From the NCBI GenBank assembly GCA_041583495.1, contig JBFHFS010000014.1, positions 1-64,000 of the forward strand: a stretch of DNA of 64,000 bases. Direction: 5' to 3'. A program made the position numbers and the translations under genes. The notes beneath the pieces were generated by a model, which saw only the letters and a program-made list of their open reading frames with translations, did no database searches and was not told the origin of the DNA. Positions 25,827-33,416 of the stretch are shown one piece after another. The stretch is from JBFHFS01 sp041583495 (GTDB lineage: Bacteria; Bacteroidota; Bacteroidia; Bacteroidales; Marinilabiliaceae). Every line of letters begins with the position of its first letter. Positions within the stretch are counted from its first letter, which is position 1.

Positions 25827-26441
25827 ATGAAACGATTTCTCATTCTCCTGACGAGCCTTATTTTTATCAGCCTTATATGCACCAGGGGCCTTCACGCCCA
25901 ATACAAAGCCCAAAGCTGGATTTTCAGCACCAAGATCTCATTTGCCGATTATTCGGACAAAAATGACTGGGATGGCTATTCCATGAGCAAGATACCCCCC
26001 ATTGCCTTAAGCCTTGAAAAAGGCCTGACCGACTTTTTCAGTGCGGGTGGATATATTGGTTATTACGGCAATAAGTACACCAACGACACCCTCTCGGTGA
26101 ACGTCATGCGTGACAACACCTTTGTACTTGGAGCCATTGGCTCAATTCACTATGCCCATTGGCTGGAAGAGGTTAGCAATTATAAAATATTCTTAGGCGA
26201 TTTTGACTTTTACCTTTCGGGGGCGCTCAAGCTGGGATTCAACAGAGAAAAACAAAGCAACATGCCCGGCACCCTGGGTGAACCACTGACAAACCATAAA
26301 AGCAATACCGTCTCCCTAAACCTGAGCCCCATCGTTGGATTCCGATACTTCCTTTCCGACTATTTTTCAATGCTGCTGGAGTTTGGGAAAGGGAACATGG
26401 GAATGATCACCACAGGAGTCTCTTGGCAAATAGGCCAATAG
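25827..26441 (+). CDS. Outer-membrane beta-barrel protein of unknown function
   Basis: The product (204 residues from ATG at 25827) begins with a typical signal peptide, MKRFLILLTSLIFISLICT, cleaved around LHAQ. The mature part alternates amphipathic strands (SWIFSTKISFAD, DFFSAGGYIGYYGNKYTN, FDFYLSGALKLGFN, KSNTVSLNLSPIVGFRYF) and ends with the barrel-like MGMITTGVSWQIG. An upstream start at 25773 would place 18 residues before the signal peptide and is disfavoured. The size suggests a small barrel of about eight strands, as in the porin-family/OmpW-like proteins common in this phylum. The function is not readable. It precedes dprA with a 78-base gap; a shared transcript is possible. Confidence 0.7.
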   Translation: MKRFLILLTSLIFISLICTRGLHAQYKAQSWIFSTKISFADYSDKNDWDGYSMSKIPPIALSLEKGLTDFFSAGGYIGYYGNKYTNDTLSVNVMRDNTFVLGAIGSIHYAHWLEEVSNYKIFLGDFDFYLSGALKLGFNREKQSNMPGTLGEPLTNHKSNTVSLNLSPIVGFRYFLSDYFSMLLEFGKGNMGMITTGVSWQIGQ

Positions 26442-26519
26442 CCTTGGAAATGATTTAGGAGGTTGATATTTTTCGGCAAATTGCTTAGGTTTACATTTAC
26501 TATTCAACCCAATAGCATT

Positions 26520-27641
26520 GTGAGTCAGGATTTATTAACCCACCAAATTGCCCTGAGTCTGATAAAGGGTATAGGACCAAAGCTTGCACGCAACCTGGTT
26601 GCATACCTGGGTTCGGAACAGATTCTGTTTGAGGAAAACCTCCCCAACCTGGCGCGCATTCCCGGGATTGGTTCGAATCTGGAGCAGATGCTACGGGATA
26701 TTGATCGGCGGGCCTTGTTGGACCGCGCTAAGCAAGAGCGTGAATTCATCTTACGACATCGGATAACCCCACTGTTCTTTTCTGATCCCGCCTTTCCCCG
26801 ACGGCTCTCCTATTGCGAGGACGCCCCCTTAATGCTCTATACCAAGGGAGAGGTCAGCTTCGACAGCACCAAGGTAGTGGCCATCGTCGGAACACGCACC
26901 CCCACCGAACAAGGGTTGGATCATTGTGAAAAACTCGTTGTCGACCTGGCCCTGCGGCATCCGGGAACCCTCATCATCAGCGGACTGGCTTATGGAGTAG
27001 ACATCTGCGCCCACCGGGCAGCCTTAACGCACAATTTGCCCACCGTGGGTGTGCTGGCACACGGACTGGACCGCATCTATCCCAACCTTCACAGAACCAC
27101 GGCCCGCGAAATGGTCGAAAAGGGGGCGCTGGTAACGGAATTTTTAAGCCAGACCAACCCCGACAAACCCAATTTTGTGAAACGTAACCGTATTATCGCC
27201 GGCCTGGCCGATGCCGTGGTGGTAATTGAATCGGCCCGCAAAGGAGGGGCCCTGATCACGGCCTATCTGGCCCAAGGCTACAACCGCGATGTATTGGCTT
27301 TTCCGGGCCGACCAGAGGATGAAAAATCCAGCGGCTGCAACCACCTGATAAAGAGCAATGTGTCGGCGCTTATCGAATCAGTAGAGGACCTTGAATACAC
27401 CCTGGGATGGGAAACCGGAAACACGGAATACCCAACCATTCAGGGCAATTTGTTTGCCACCCTCGACACCGATGCACAACGCCTTGTATTGGAAAACCTA
27501 TTGAAAGAAAAGGAGATGAACCTTAACCTTTTGGGGCTGAAGTGCCAGATGCCCATCAGCCAACTGTCAGGAATATTACTGGAACTGGAGTTCAAAGGCC
27601 TTATTAAAACGCGCCCCGGAGGGATTTATCGGATTGTTTAG
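26520..27641 (+). CDS. dprA: DNA-processing protein DprA
   Basis: DprA binds incoming single-stranded DNA during natural transformation and loads RecA. The 373-residue product shows an N-terminal helix-hairpin-helix (SLIKGIGPKLARNLV), then the Rossmann-like DprA core: VAIVGTRTPTEQGLDHCEKL, LIISGLAYGVDICAHRAAL, TVGVLAHGLDRIYPNLHR, RNRIIAGLADAVVVIESARK, and the GRPEDEKSSGCNHLIKSNVS region. A small winged-helix domain closes the protein (LKCQMPISQLSGILLELEFK), like the DML1-type C-terminus. I prefer GTG at 26520 (reads VSQDLLTHQIAL); a TTG at 26463 would add 19 residues without conservation. DprA is widespread, so its presence alone does not prove competence, and no other competence gene is in the window. 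Confidence 0.93.
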   Translation: MSQDLLTHQIALSLIKGIGPKLARNLVAYLGSEQILFEENLPNLARIPGIGSNLEQMLRDIDRRALLDRAKQEREFILRHRITPLFFSDPAFPRRLSYCEDAPLMLYTKGEVSFDSTKVVAIVGTRTPTEQGLDHCEKLVVDLALRHPGTLIISGLAYGVDICAHRAALTHNLPTVGVLAHGLDRIYPNLHRTTAREMVEKGALVTEFLSQTNPDKPNFVKRNRIIAGLADAVVVIESARKGGALITAYLAQGYNRDVLAFPGRPEDEKSSGCNHLIKSNVSALIESVEDLEYTLGWETGNTEYPTIQGNLFATLDTDAQRLVLENLLKEKEMNLNLLGLKCQMPISQLSGILLELEFKGLIKTRPGGIYRIV

Positions 27642-27887
27642 ATCCACCCGTTTTCCTTCCCAACCATTTATCGTTATATTTGTTCCCCCTTTGAGCGGAA
27701 TAACCTTTAAGGACGAGCCCTTACAGCCTCCCTTAAGACAAAGCCAATCAACCAAGGGGCATGGTTGCAATTTCCCTCAAAGGAGAGACTATCCACTCAA
27801 CCACCCGATAAGTGTAAAAAACAAGAACCTGTGAAACACCCATAATTAGGCAAACAGCCCCAAAAAAACGGATAGCCGAATTCTGTT

Positions 27888-27895
27888 TAATTTTG
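27888..27895 (+). promoter_or_regulatory. Candidate -7 box (TAATTTTG) for folE
   Basis: TAATTTTG fits TAnnTTTG and lies 27 bases before the ATG at 27923, which supports that start over an in-frame TTG inside the box itself. No convincing TTG -33 element is visible. Confidence 0.5.
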
Positions 27896-27922
27896 CCTGA
27901 CAAATGGTTAAAACAAAAAACA

Positions 27923-28546
27923 ATGAAAATTACATTAAATGGCGACAAGGGTTATGTTAAAACCGAATCCTACGACGATAAAACCACCGACGAATTATCC
28001 AAAAACTTCGCCTCCGTTTTAACACTTTTAGGAGAGGACATATCCCGCGAAGGGCTTACTGCAACCCCCTTGAGAGTAGCTAAGTCCATGCAGTTTCTCA
28101 CCCAGGGCTACCATATGAACCCCGAGGAAATCATCCGGTCGGCTATGTTCCGGGAAGATTATCAGCAAATGGTTGTCGTGAAGGACATTGAACTCTATTC
28201 GATGTGTGAGCACCACATGCTGCCTTTTTTTGGGAAAGCCCATGTGGCCTATATCCCTCGTCATCACATCACCGGCCTGAGCAAAATAGCCAGGGTGGTG
28301 GAAGCCTTTGCCCGCAGACTTCAGGTTCAGGAACGACTCACGACCCAGATCAAGGAATGTTTGCATAAAACCCTTAATCCACTAGGTGTTGCGGTGGTTA
28401 TTGAAGCCCAACATATGTGCATGCAAATGCGGGGGGTGGAGAAACAACACTCGGTAACGACTACCTCCGATTTCACAGGGGCTTTCCTTACCAATATGGC
28501 TACCCGTCAGGAGTTTTTCAATATTATTGGATCGTCACTGCATTAA
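27923..28546 (+). CDS. folE: GTP cyclohydrolase I
   Basis: FolE opens GTP to 7,8-dihydroneopterin triphosphate, the first step of folate (and of queuosine precursor) synthesis. The 207-residue product has the zinc ligands Cys95 and His98 in YSMCEHHMLPFFGKAHVAY and Cys166 in EAQHMCMQMRGV. It also shows the substrate-pocket segments REGLTATPLRVAKSM and GLSKIARVVEAFARRLQVQE. The size matches the type IA enzyme (E. coli 222 residues). The start is ATG at 27923, preceded by a good -7 box; an upstream TTG would add ten residues. It is convergent with the DUF4249 gene and appears monocistronic. Confidence 0.96.
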   Translation: MKITLNGDKGYVKTESYDDKTTDELSKNFASVLTLLGEDISREGLTATPLRVAKSMQFLTQGYHMNPEEIIRSAMFREDYQQMVVVKDIELYSMCEHHMLPFFGKAHVAYIPRHHITGLSKIARVVEAFARRLQVQERLTTQIKECLHKTLNPLGVAVVIEAQHMCMQMRGVEKQHSVTTTSDFTGAFLTNMATRQEFFNIIGSSLH

Positions 28547-28678
28547 CCCCCCAAAGGCCCCTCTCCGGGGGCCAGACGGGTTCTTCGTCCCGGTAACCCT
28601 CAGGGATCTAATGCGAGACACAATTAAGAAGATAAACCTTTGGGTGCCCACTTCGCGCATAAACGCAAGCTGCCTTGA

Positions 28679-29581
28679 TCAGTTGCTCAGGACATCGACT
28701 TCCTCCCCAATGCGCTTCGACTTATAAGTAACCGCGAAGGCGGTAAAAAAGCCCAGCGCCCCATTGCTGATATTTCCCGGCACATTGGCCGGAGGACCGC
28801 TAAAAAGGGGATATTGCCCCCGACTCTCCCTTTGAACCGCTTCAATAAATTCGTAAAACTCACGGTTAATTCCTGCCATCTGCAAGGAGACCACATCGCC
28901 CTCAACCAAAGGACGGCTTTCCGACCCGGCATCGAGTGATTGCACCCATATACCATTGGCATAATTACCATCAAAATATTTATCACTCACAATACTGTAT
29001 TCAGAAATATTACCGGAAATGAGATTTCCGTTCTTATAAACCCTGAACATATAGTAATCCTCCGATGCCGGGGGATCCTGGGCATAAAGCAATATTTTCC
29101 ATATTTCCCAATCCGCACTGTAGCGAAGCACAATAGAGTCGGCCCTCCCAATATCCGGCATAACAGAGGAGGCCTCATATTCCTCATCCACCCCGTCCTC
29201 ATCAAGATCAACGCCCTCTATTTTAAGCACATACGTACGACCCGGGACTCCAAGAAATTTGTTTTCGGAAAAATACAACCCGGGCACCTCATCCGATTCA
29301 GCCATCCACATGGTACTTAAACCATCGGAAATGGTTAGAATAGCCCCTGATACCTCCGGGGTAGGCTCGTTGTCCAAATAGCCGGTGGATAGGGTAAGCC
29401 TGACATAATGAAAAGCCAGTTCATTGGTGACCGCACCATCCACCACCAGCTTTTGGCTGGCAGAGTCCAGGTCCATATCAATGATCTCCGTGCAGCCTCC
29501 CAGTGATACCATACTCAATGCGGAAACAACCAATAAATTCCACAAATTCCGAATATTACAAATACCAATAAACCCTTTCAT
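28679..29581 (-). CDS. DUF4249 family outer-membrane lipoprotein
   Basis: The 300-residue product has a signal peptide with a lipobox ending at Cys30 (LSMVSLGGC), so it should be lipid-anchored. After it comes the DUF4249 pattern: TEIIDMDL, LVVDGAVTNE, HYVRLTLSTGYL, AILTISDG, FLGVPGRTYVLKI, and the tail LGFFTAFAVTYKS. DUF4249 proteins are known from many Bacteroidota, nearly always downstream of a TonB-dependent receptor, as here (the receptor gene ends 206 bases upstream on the same strand). By analogy with SusD they may help the receptor catch its ligand, but this is unproven and no substrate is known. Convergent folE lies downstream. Confidence 0.88.
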   Translation of the reverse strand: MKGFIGICNIRNLWNLLVVSALSMVSLGGCTEIIDMDLDSASQKLVVDGAVTNELAFHYVRLTLSTGYLDNEPTPEVSGAILTISDGLSTMWMAESDEVPGLYFSENKFLGVPGRTYVLKIEGVDLDEDGVDEEYEASSVMPDIGRADSIVLRYSADWEIWKILLYAQDPPASEDYYMFRVYKNGNLISGNISEYSIVSDKYFDGNYANGIWVQSLDAGSESRPLVEGDVVSLQMAGINREFYEFIEAVQRESRGQYPLFSGPPANVPGNISNGALGFFTAFAVTYKSKRIGEEVDVLSN

Positions 29582-29787
29582 TTCCGTAAATTATTCGTTT
29601 AAAACCGATTGAACCTTCCTTCTCTCAACCGAGTTGGGTTTGTTTTTCTTCACCAACAGGAACAGTCCCTCACACATTTGTCAAAAGCCTCATCACAATA
29701 CAACCATAAAAACGCCCCCCGAACCTATGCTCCGAGTGACCTGCAACAGGGTGTCCTATTTGTTTTACCTTTTTCAACTGCCGTTTC

Positions 29788-32124
29788 TTAAAATTTAATG
29801 GTGTAGGAGATTGATGGCACCACAGAAAAGAGATAGGTCTTTTCTGCATTAATTTTGTATGGATCGTCCTCATCGGTTACGAAGTTAATGGCCCAGGCAT
29901 TTTTACGCCCATAGGCATTATACAGCGAAAACACCCACTCTCCTTTCCAGCGGGACCTCTTTTTAGGACCAATTGACATGGATAAATCCAACCGATGATA
30001 ATCGGGCATTCGATTGGCATTTCTATCCGAATAAACCGCCACAATCTCCCCTCCTATCTCAAACCTACCCTCGGGAAAGGTCACCGGGGCGCCGGTATAC
30101 CACACCCAGTTACCCGACAAGCGCACCCTGGGAGACAACTGATAATTAATAAAAACCGAAAGATCATGGGAATGATCGTAAGGGGAAAGATACGATTGCC
30201 CATTGTTAATCTCGTCCGATTGGCGCTCGGAATGTGACCAGGTATATCCCACCCACCCATTAAACAGGGCGGCATTCCAACGTGTCATCCACTCCAGGCC
30301 TCGGGCCATTGCTTTCCCGGGTCTCAGCTCCAGCTCCAGGGTTTCATTCAAAATCAGGTCGGGATGGTCTTTAAAGTCGATAGTATGGTTCATCCGCTTA
30401 TAAAACACCTCAATGGAATTTTCGAACAGCCCATTTCGGGAGGTATGGAAAAGGCCCATAGAAACCTGATCGGAGACTTGGGGTTGAACATTGGGGGAGG
30501 CCGAAAACCAAATATCCAGAGGGGTTGAGGATGTTGAGTTACTGGCCAACTGGATATATTGCCGGGTTTTGGAATAACTGGTCTTCAGGGCCATCCTTGG
30601 GGATAACAGCCATGAAACCCCTCCCCGTGGCTCCAATCCGTGATAGGTGTTAAACACCTCTCCGGCAGGATAATCCAATGTTTTCACCACTTCATAGTCG
30701 TCGTCGAAAGTGTAAACGCGGCCCTCGCCTACATTTTGGAACCGGGAATACCGCAGGCCTAACCGCACCACCAATTTAGGGGTTATCTCCAAGGTATTGC
30801 TCACGTAAAGACCATACTCATAGGAGTTGTTGGGGGCCAATTCGATCTCATTAAAGATCGAATTCTCGTCCACGCCCGACACCAGCCCGGGTTCTATCTG
30901 ATGATTGATTACCTGAGCGCCAAATCGAACCGTATTTTTAGGAATAGGGTACCACGAAAAATCGATTCCGGCCATATAGTCGGTTAGCAGGGAGCGCCAA
31001 TTCATATCCTGAAAATCTTCTTCGGCGGTGCCCAAAAAGTAGTCATAGCGGCTATTGACCAACGTGAGGTTGGCGAATAATTTGGGAGAGATGACCCTAT
31101 TCCACCTAAAGGTAAACGTGCGGTTTCCAAAATCGAGCTGCCCAAATTCGTCCTTAAATACATCCCGGCCGAGATACGCCCCCAGAAAAAACCGGTCTTT
31201 ATCACCGGCTACCCAGTTGACCTTCATATTTAAATCGTAAAAATAAAGGCTATTATCGCGCACATCAGGATTGGACGAGAGAGGCAAAAAAAGATCCAGG
31301 TAGGTTCTTCGTCCACTTACCAAAAAGGAGGCTTTCTCTTTTACAATGGGCCCCTCAAGTGTCAGGCGACTGGAGATAAGACCGATCCCGGCAATTCCGG
31401 AGAGTCGATTCATGTTTCCATCGCGGGTGCGAACATCCAGCACCGACGACAATCGCCCACCGGCAGAGGCCGGCAGATCCCCTTTATAGAGCTCCAGGTC
31501 TTTGATGGCATCGTTGTTAAACACGGAGAAAAAACCCAGCAGATGGCCGGCATTATAAACAATGGCTTCATCCAGCAACAATAAATTCTGATCCGGATTC
31601 CCCCCACGTACAGAAAAATTACTGGAACCCTCGCTGGTGGCAGAAACACCGGGCAGGAGTTGAAGCGCTTTCATGGGATCCGTTTCGCCCAGCAACACCG
31701 GCATGGTTCGAATAGAGGAGGACTCCATCCTTTCCAGTCCCAACAATGGAAAACGAGAGGAACTATTCCCTGCCTCCCCCACCACCTCTACTTCACTAAT
31801 GGTATGCACATCGGGCTCCAGCGCAATAGTCAGCGATTGACCCTTCGACACTTCCTTCCCAACAGCCACATATCCCAAAAAGTCGAATTGTAATACATAG
31901 GTGCCAGGTGGCAGTGATATGGAAAAAAAACCATAAGGGTTGGTGATGGTGCCACTCCCCGTTTCGGTTACCAGGATGGTTGCCCCTACAAGCATCTCTC
32001 CGGTTCGGGCATCCTTGACATATCCATTCACAGTAAACCGGTCACCCTCAGAGATCCCATGGGTCACACTCCTGGCGGTGTAGCCAAGCTGCAGAAAACA
32101 AATAATAAGCAAAAGTTGCTTCAT
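29788..32124 (-). CDS. TonB-dependent receptor with N-terminal carboxypeptidase-regulatory-like domain
   Basis: The 778-residue outer-membrane receptor starts with a signal peptide (MKQLLLIICFLQLGYTARS). A CarboxypepD_reg-like beta domain follows (about 33-110, VNGYVKDARTGEMLVGATIL and GFFSISLPPGTYVLQFDFLG). The plug domain comes next (about 150-245) with LQLLPGVSATSEGSSNFSVR and GGNPDQNLLLLDEAIVYN, and a 22-strand-type barrel reaches a terminal aromatic residue (SYTIKF). Such receptors import bound ligands using TonB-ExbB-ExbD energy; the ExbB/ExbD cluster is 5 kb away. The downstream DUF4249 gene forms the usual receptor/lipoprotein pair of this family, distinct from SusC/SusD. The substrate is not predictable from the sequence. 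Confidence 0.92.
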   Translation of the reverse strand: MKQLLLIICFLQLGYTARSVTHGISEGDRFTVNGYVKDARTGEMLVGATILVTETGSGTITNPYGFFSISLPPGTYVLQFDFLGYVAVGKEVSKGQSLTIALEPDVHTISEVEVVGEAGNSSSRFPLLGLERMESSSIRTMPVLLGETDPMKALQLLPGVSATSEGSSNFSVRGGNPDQNLLLLDEAIVYNAGHLLGFFSVFNNDAIKDLELYKGDLPASAGGRLSSVLDVRTRDGNMNRLSGIAGIGLISSRLTLEGPIVKEKASFLVSGRRTYLDLFLPLSSNPDVRDNSLYFYDLNMKVNWVAGDKDRFFLGAYLGRDVFKDEFGQLDFGNRTFTFRWNRVISPKLFANLTLVNSRYDYFLGTAEEDFQDMNWRSLLTDYMAGIDFSWYPIPKNTVRFGAQVINHQIEPGLVSGVDENSIFNEIELAPNNSYEYGLYVSNTLEITPKLVVRLGLRYSRFQNVGEGRVYTFDDDYEVVKTLDYPAGEVFNTYHGLEPRGGVSWLLSPRMALKTSYSKTRQYIQLASNSTSSTPLDIWFSASPNVQPQVSDQVSMGLFHTSRNGLFENSIEVFYKRMNHTIDFKDHPDLILNETLELELRPGKAMARGLEWMTRWNAALFNGWVGYTWSHSERQSDEINNGQSYLSPYDHSHDLSVFINYQLSPRVRLSGNWVWYTGAPVTFPEGRFEIGGEIVAVYSDRNANRMPDYHRLDLSMSIGPKKRSRWKGEWVFSLYNAYGRKNAWAINFVTDEDDPYKINAEKTYLFSVVPSISYTIKF

Positions 32125-32534
32125 GTTTTATATGAGGGGAATCGTACCGTATGATTCCATTAAAACCAACAAATGTAAGTCCCCGCCTTTATTTACCTGT
32201 GGGGTTAATAAAAGGGACAACCGGTCGTAAATATGCAGAATAAATGCCACTCTGTCAAAAAAATCAATTGGTACGATTTTTGGTACCTCTCCACAAAAAA
32301 AAACCTGATTTAAAACAAATTAACTTTTCCACACATTTTAAGGTATCATAAATCCATTTATGCAACCGACCCAACAGCCTATATTAAAATAAGTTGCACA
32401 ATTGGAAAAGAACCATTTACAAAACTAAACAGATGATTCCTGAATCTGTTCAGTGAATAAGCCAGCATCCTTTCAGGGACAAAGAAAGATGGAATCAAAC
32501 ATTCCCTCACAAGTAAAACCCAAAATCATTGATT
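32125..32534. other. 410-base divergent spacer between receptor and barrel genes
   Basis: The spacer serves two divergent genes. It holds the minus-strand promoter box at 32170-32177 and several short inverted repeats: GGAATC/GATTCC around GTACCGTAT near 32138-32158, GGTAC/GTACC around GATTTTTG near 32270-32287, and AACAGAT/ATCTGTT near 32429-32450. These could be operators, but no protein can be assigned. I find no small gene in it. Confidence 0.4.
32170..32177 (-). promoter_or_regulatory. Candidate -7 box (TACATTTG on the minus strand) for the TonB-dependent receptor
   Basis: Read on the minus strand, TACATTTG matches TAnnTTTG and ends 45 bases before the receptor ATG at 32124. No TTG is present at the expected distance upstream, so the call rests on one element. 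Confidence 0.4.
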
Positions 32535-33311
32535 ATGAAAAAACCATGGTCGTTAAACACAACTCATTCCGAATTCTCGGGAAACACAGATGAAACTGCA
32601 GCAACCCAAATCTGGTCTGCCCAAAAGGAGAACCCCCGGAAAAAAAAGACAAACCCTTTATCGTTAAAAAGTTTGATTCTTGGGGCTTTTCTAATCCTGG
32701 GTGCTTTCCTCGCGGAGGAAGGGATGGCACAAAAGCATTTTTTGTTGGGCCTTAAGGCCGGGTACAACTCCTCAACCTTCCGAACCGACAACGCAGGTTC
32801 CATTCTGGGGGAGGAACAATCGTACACCTATCAACAAGCTAAAGACGATGCAAAAAACGGATACATACTCGGAGCTTATGCCCGAATCAACCTGATAAAC
32901 AACCTCTCCTTTCAACCCGAATTACTCTATTCTAAAAAAGGTGGAGAAACGGCCTTCAGCGACAGTGAAGGCCTAATTGGGACACTCAACACAACCTACT
33001 ACACCTGGGACATTCCTCTCCTGGCCCATCTAAAGTTAATCGACATAAAAGTTCTTAACATTTATGGGGTAGCCGGACCGGTTGCCTCTCTAAATGTGAG
33101 CGACAACAATAGGTTCAAGGACCTGCGCAGCACTAAAACCGAGGATATTAAAACCGCCCAGTGGGGTTTCCAGACCGGTGGGGGGCTTGAGCTTTGGCGT
33201 TTTAACTTCGACGTTCGCTATACCTGGGGCCTGAACGAGGCCTCCAATAAACTCGAACGTAAAAACAACAACCTCACCTTTTCCCTGGGATATAGAATCT
33301 TTGGTTTTTAA
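32535..33311 (+). CDS. Porin-family outer-membrane beta-barrel protein with unusually long N-terminus
   Basis: The 258-residue product resembles the PorT/outer-membrane beta-barrel family: after the signal region comes KHFLLGLKAGYNSS, then strand pairs such as LSFQPELLYSKKGGET, YYTWDIPLLAHLKL, VLNIYGVAGPVASLN and WGFQTGGGLELWRFNFDVRY, and it ends LTFSLGYRIFGF with a terminal aromatic residue. The hydrophobic export segment (LILGAFLILGAFL) lies at residues 46-58, behind some 45 polar, basic residues, which is long for a signal peptide. The ATG at 32535 is the only ATG before it; a TTG near residue 45 would leave almost no n-region. A strong terminator follows at 33323-33352, so it is a single-gene unit. 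Its function is unknown. Confidence 0.75.
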   Translation: MKKPWSLNTTHSEFSGNTDETAATQIWSAQKENPRKKKTNPLSLKSLILGAFLILGAFLAEEGMAQKHFLLGLKAGYNSSTFRTDNAGSILGEEQSYTYQQAKDDAKNGYILGAYARINLINNLSFQPELLYSKKGGETAFSDSEGLIGTLNTTYYTWDIPLLAHLKLIDIKVLNIYGVAGPVASLNVSDNNRFKDLRSTKTEDIKTAQWGFQTGGGLELWRFNFDVRYTWGLNEASNKLERKNNNLTFSLGYRIFGF

Positions 33312-33322
33312 CCCCCATCTAT

Positions 33323-33352
33323 TGCCCCCTCGCCCGGAGGGGGCATTCTTTT
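33323..33352 (+). terminator. Rho-independent terminator after the barrel protein gene
   Basis: TGCCCCCTC (33323-33331) pairs perfectly with GAGGGGGCA (33337-33345) around GCCCG, followed by TTCTTTT. It lies 11 bases after the stop codon of the plus-strand gene. Confidence 0.85.
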
Positions 33353-33416
33353 ACCTTCGCCCTAACCTCTCCCGCCCCTCTGTTGCGCCTGGTTGAGCTC
33401 CTTCCCAAAGGCATAA

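Noticed and set aside
27675..27682. TATATTTG as a promoter for folE
   Set aside because: It would give a leader of over 230 bases, and a better placed box lies at 27888-27895.
28556..28573. A GGCCCC/GGGGCC hairpin after folE as a terminator
   Set aside because: Six pairs only and no T run after it; too weak to list.
28679..32124. A SusC/SusD polysaccharide utilisation locus
   Set aside because: The lipoprotein is DUF4249, not SusD, and no glycoside hydrolase, SusR or sigma/anti-sigma pair is present.
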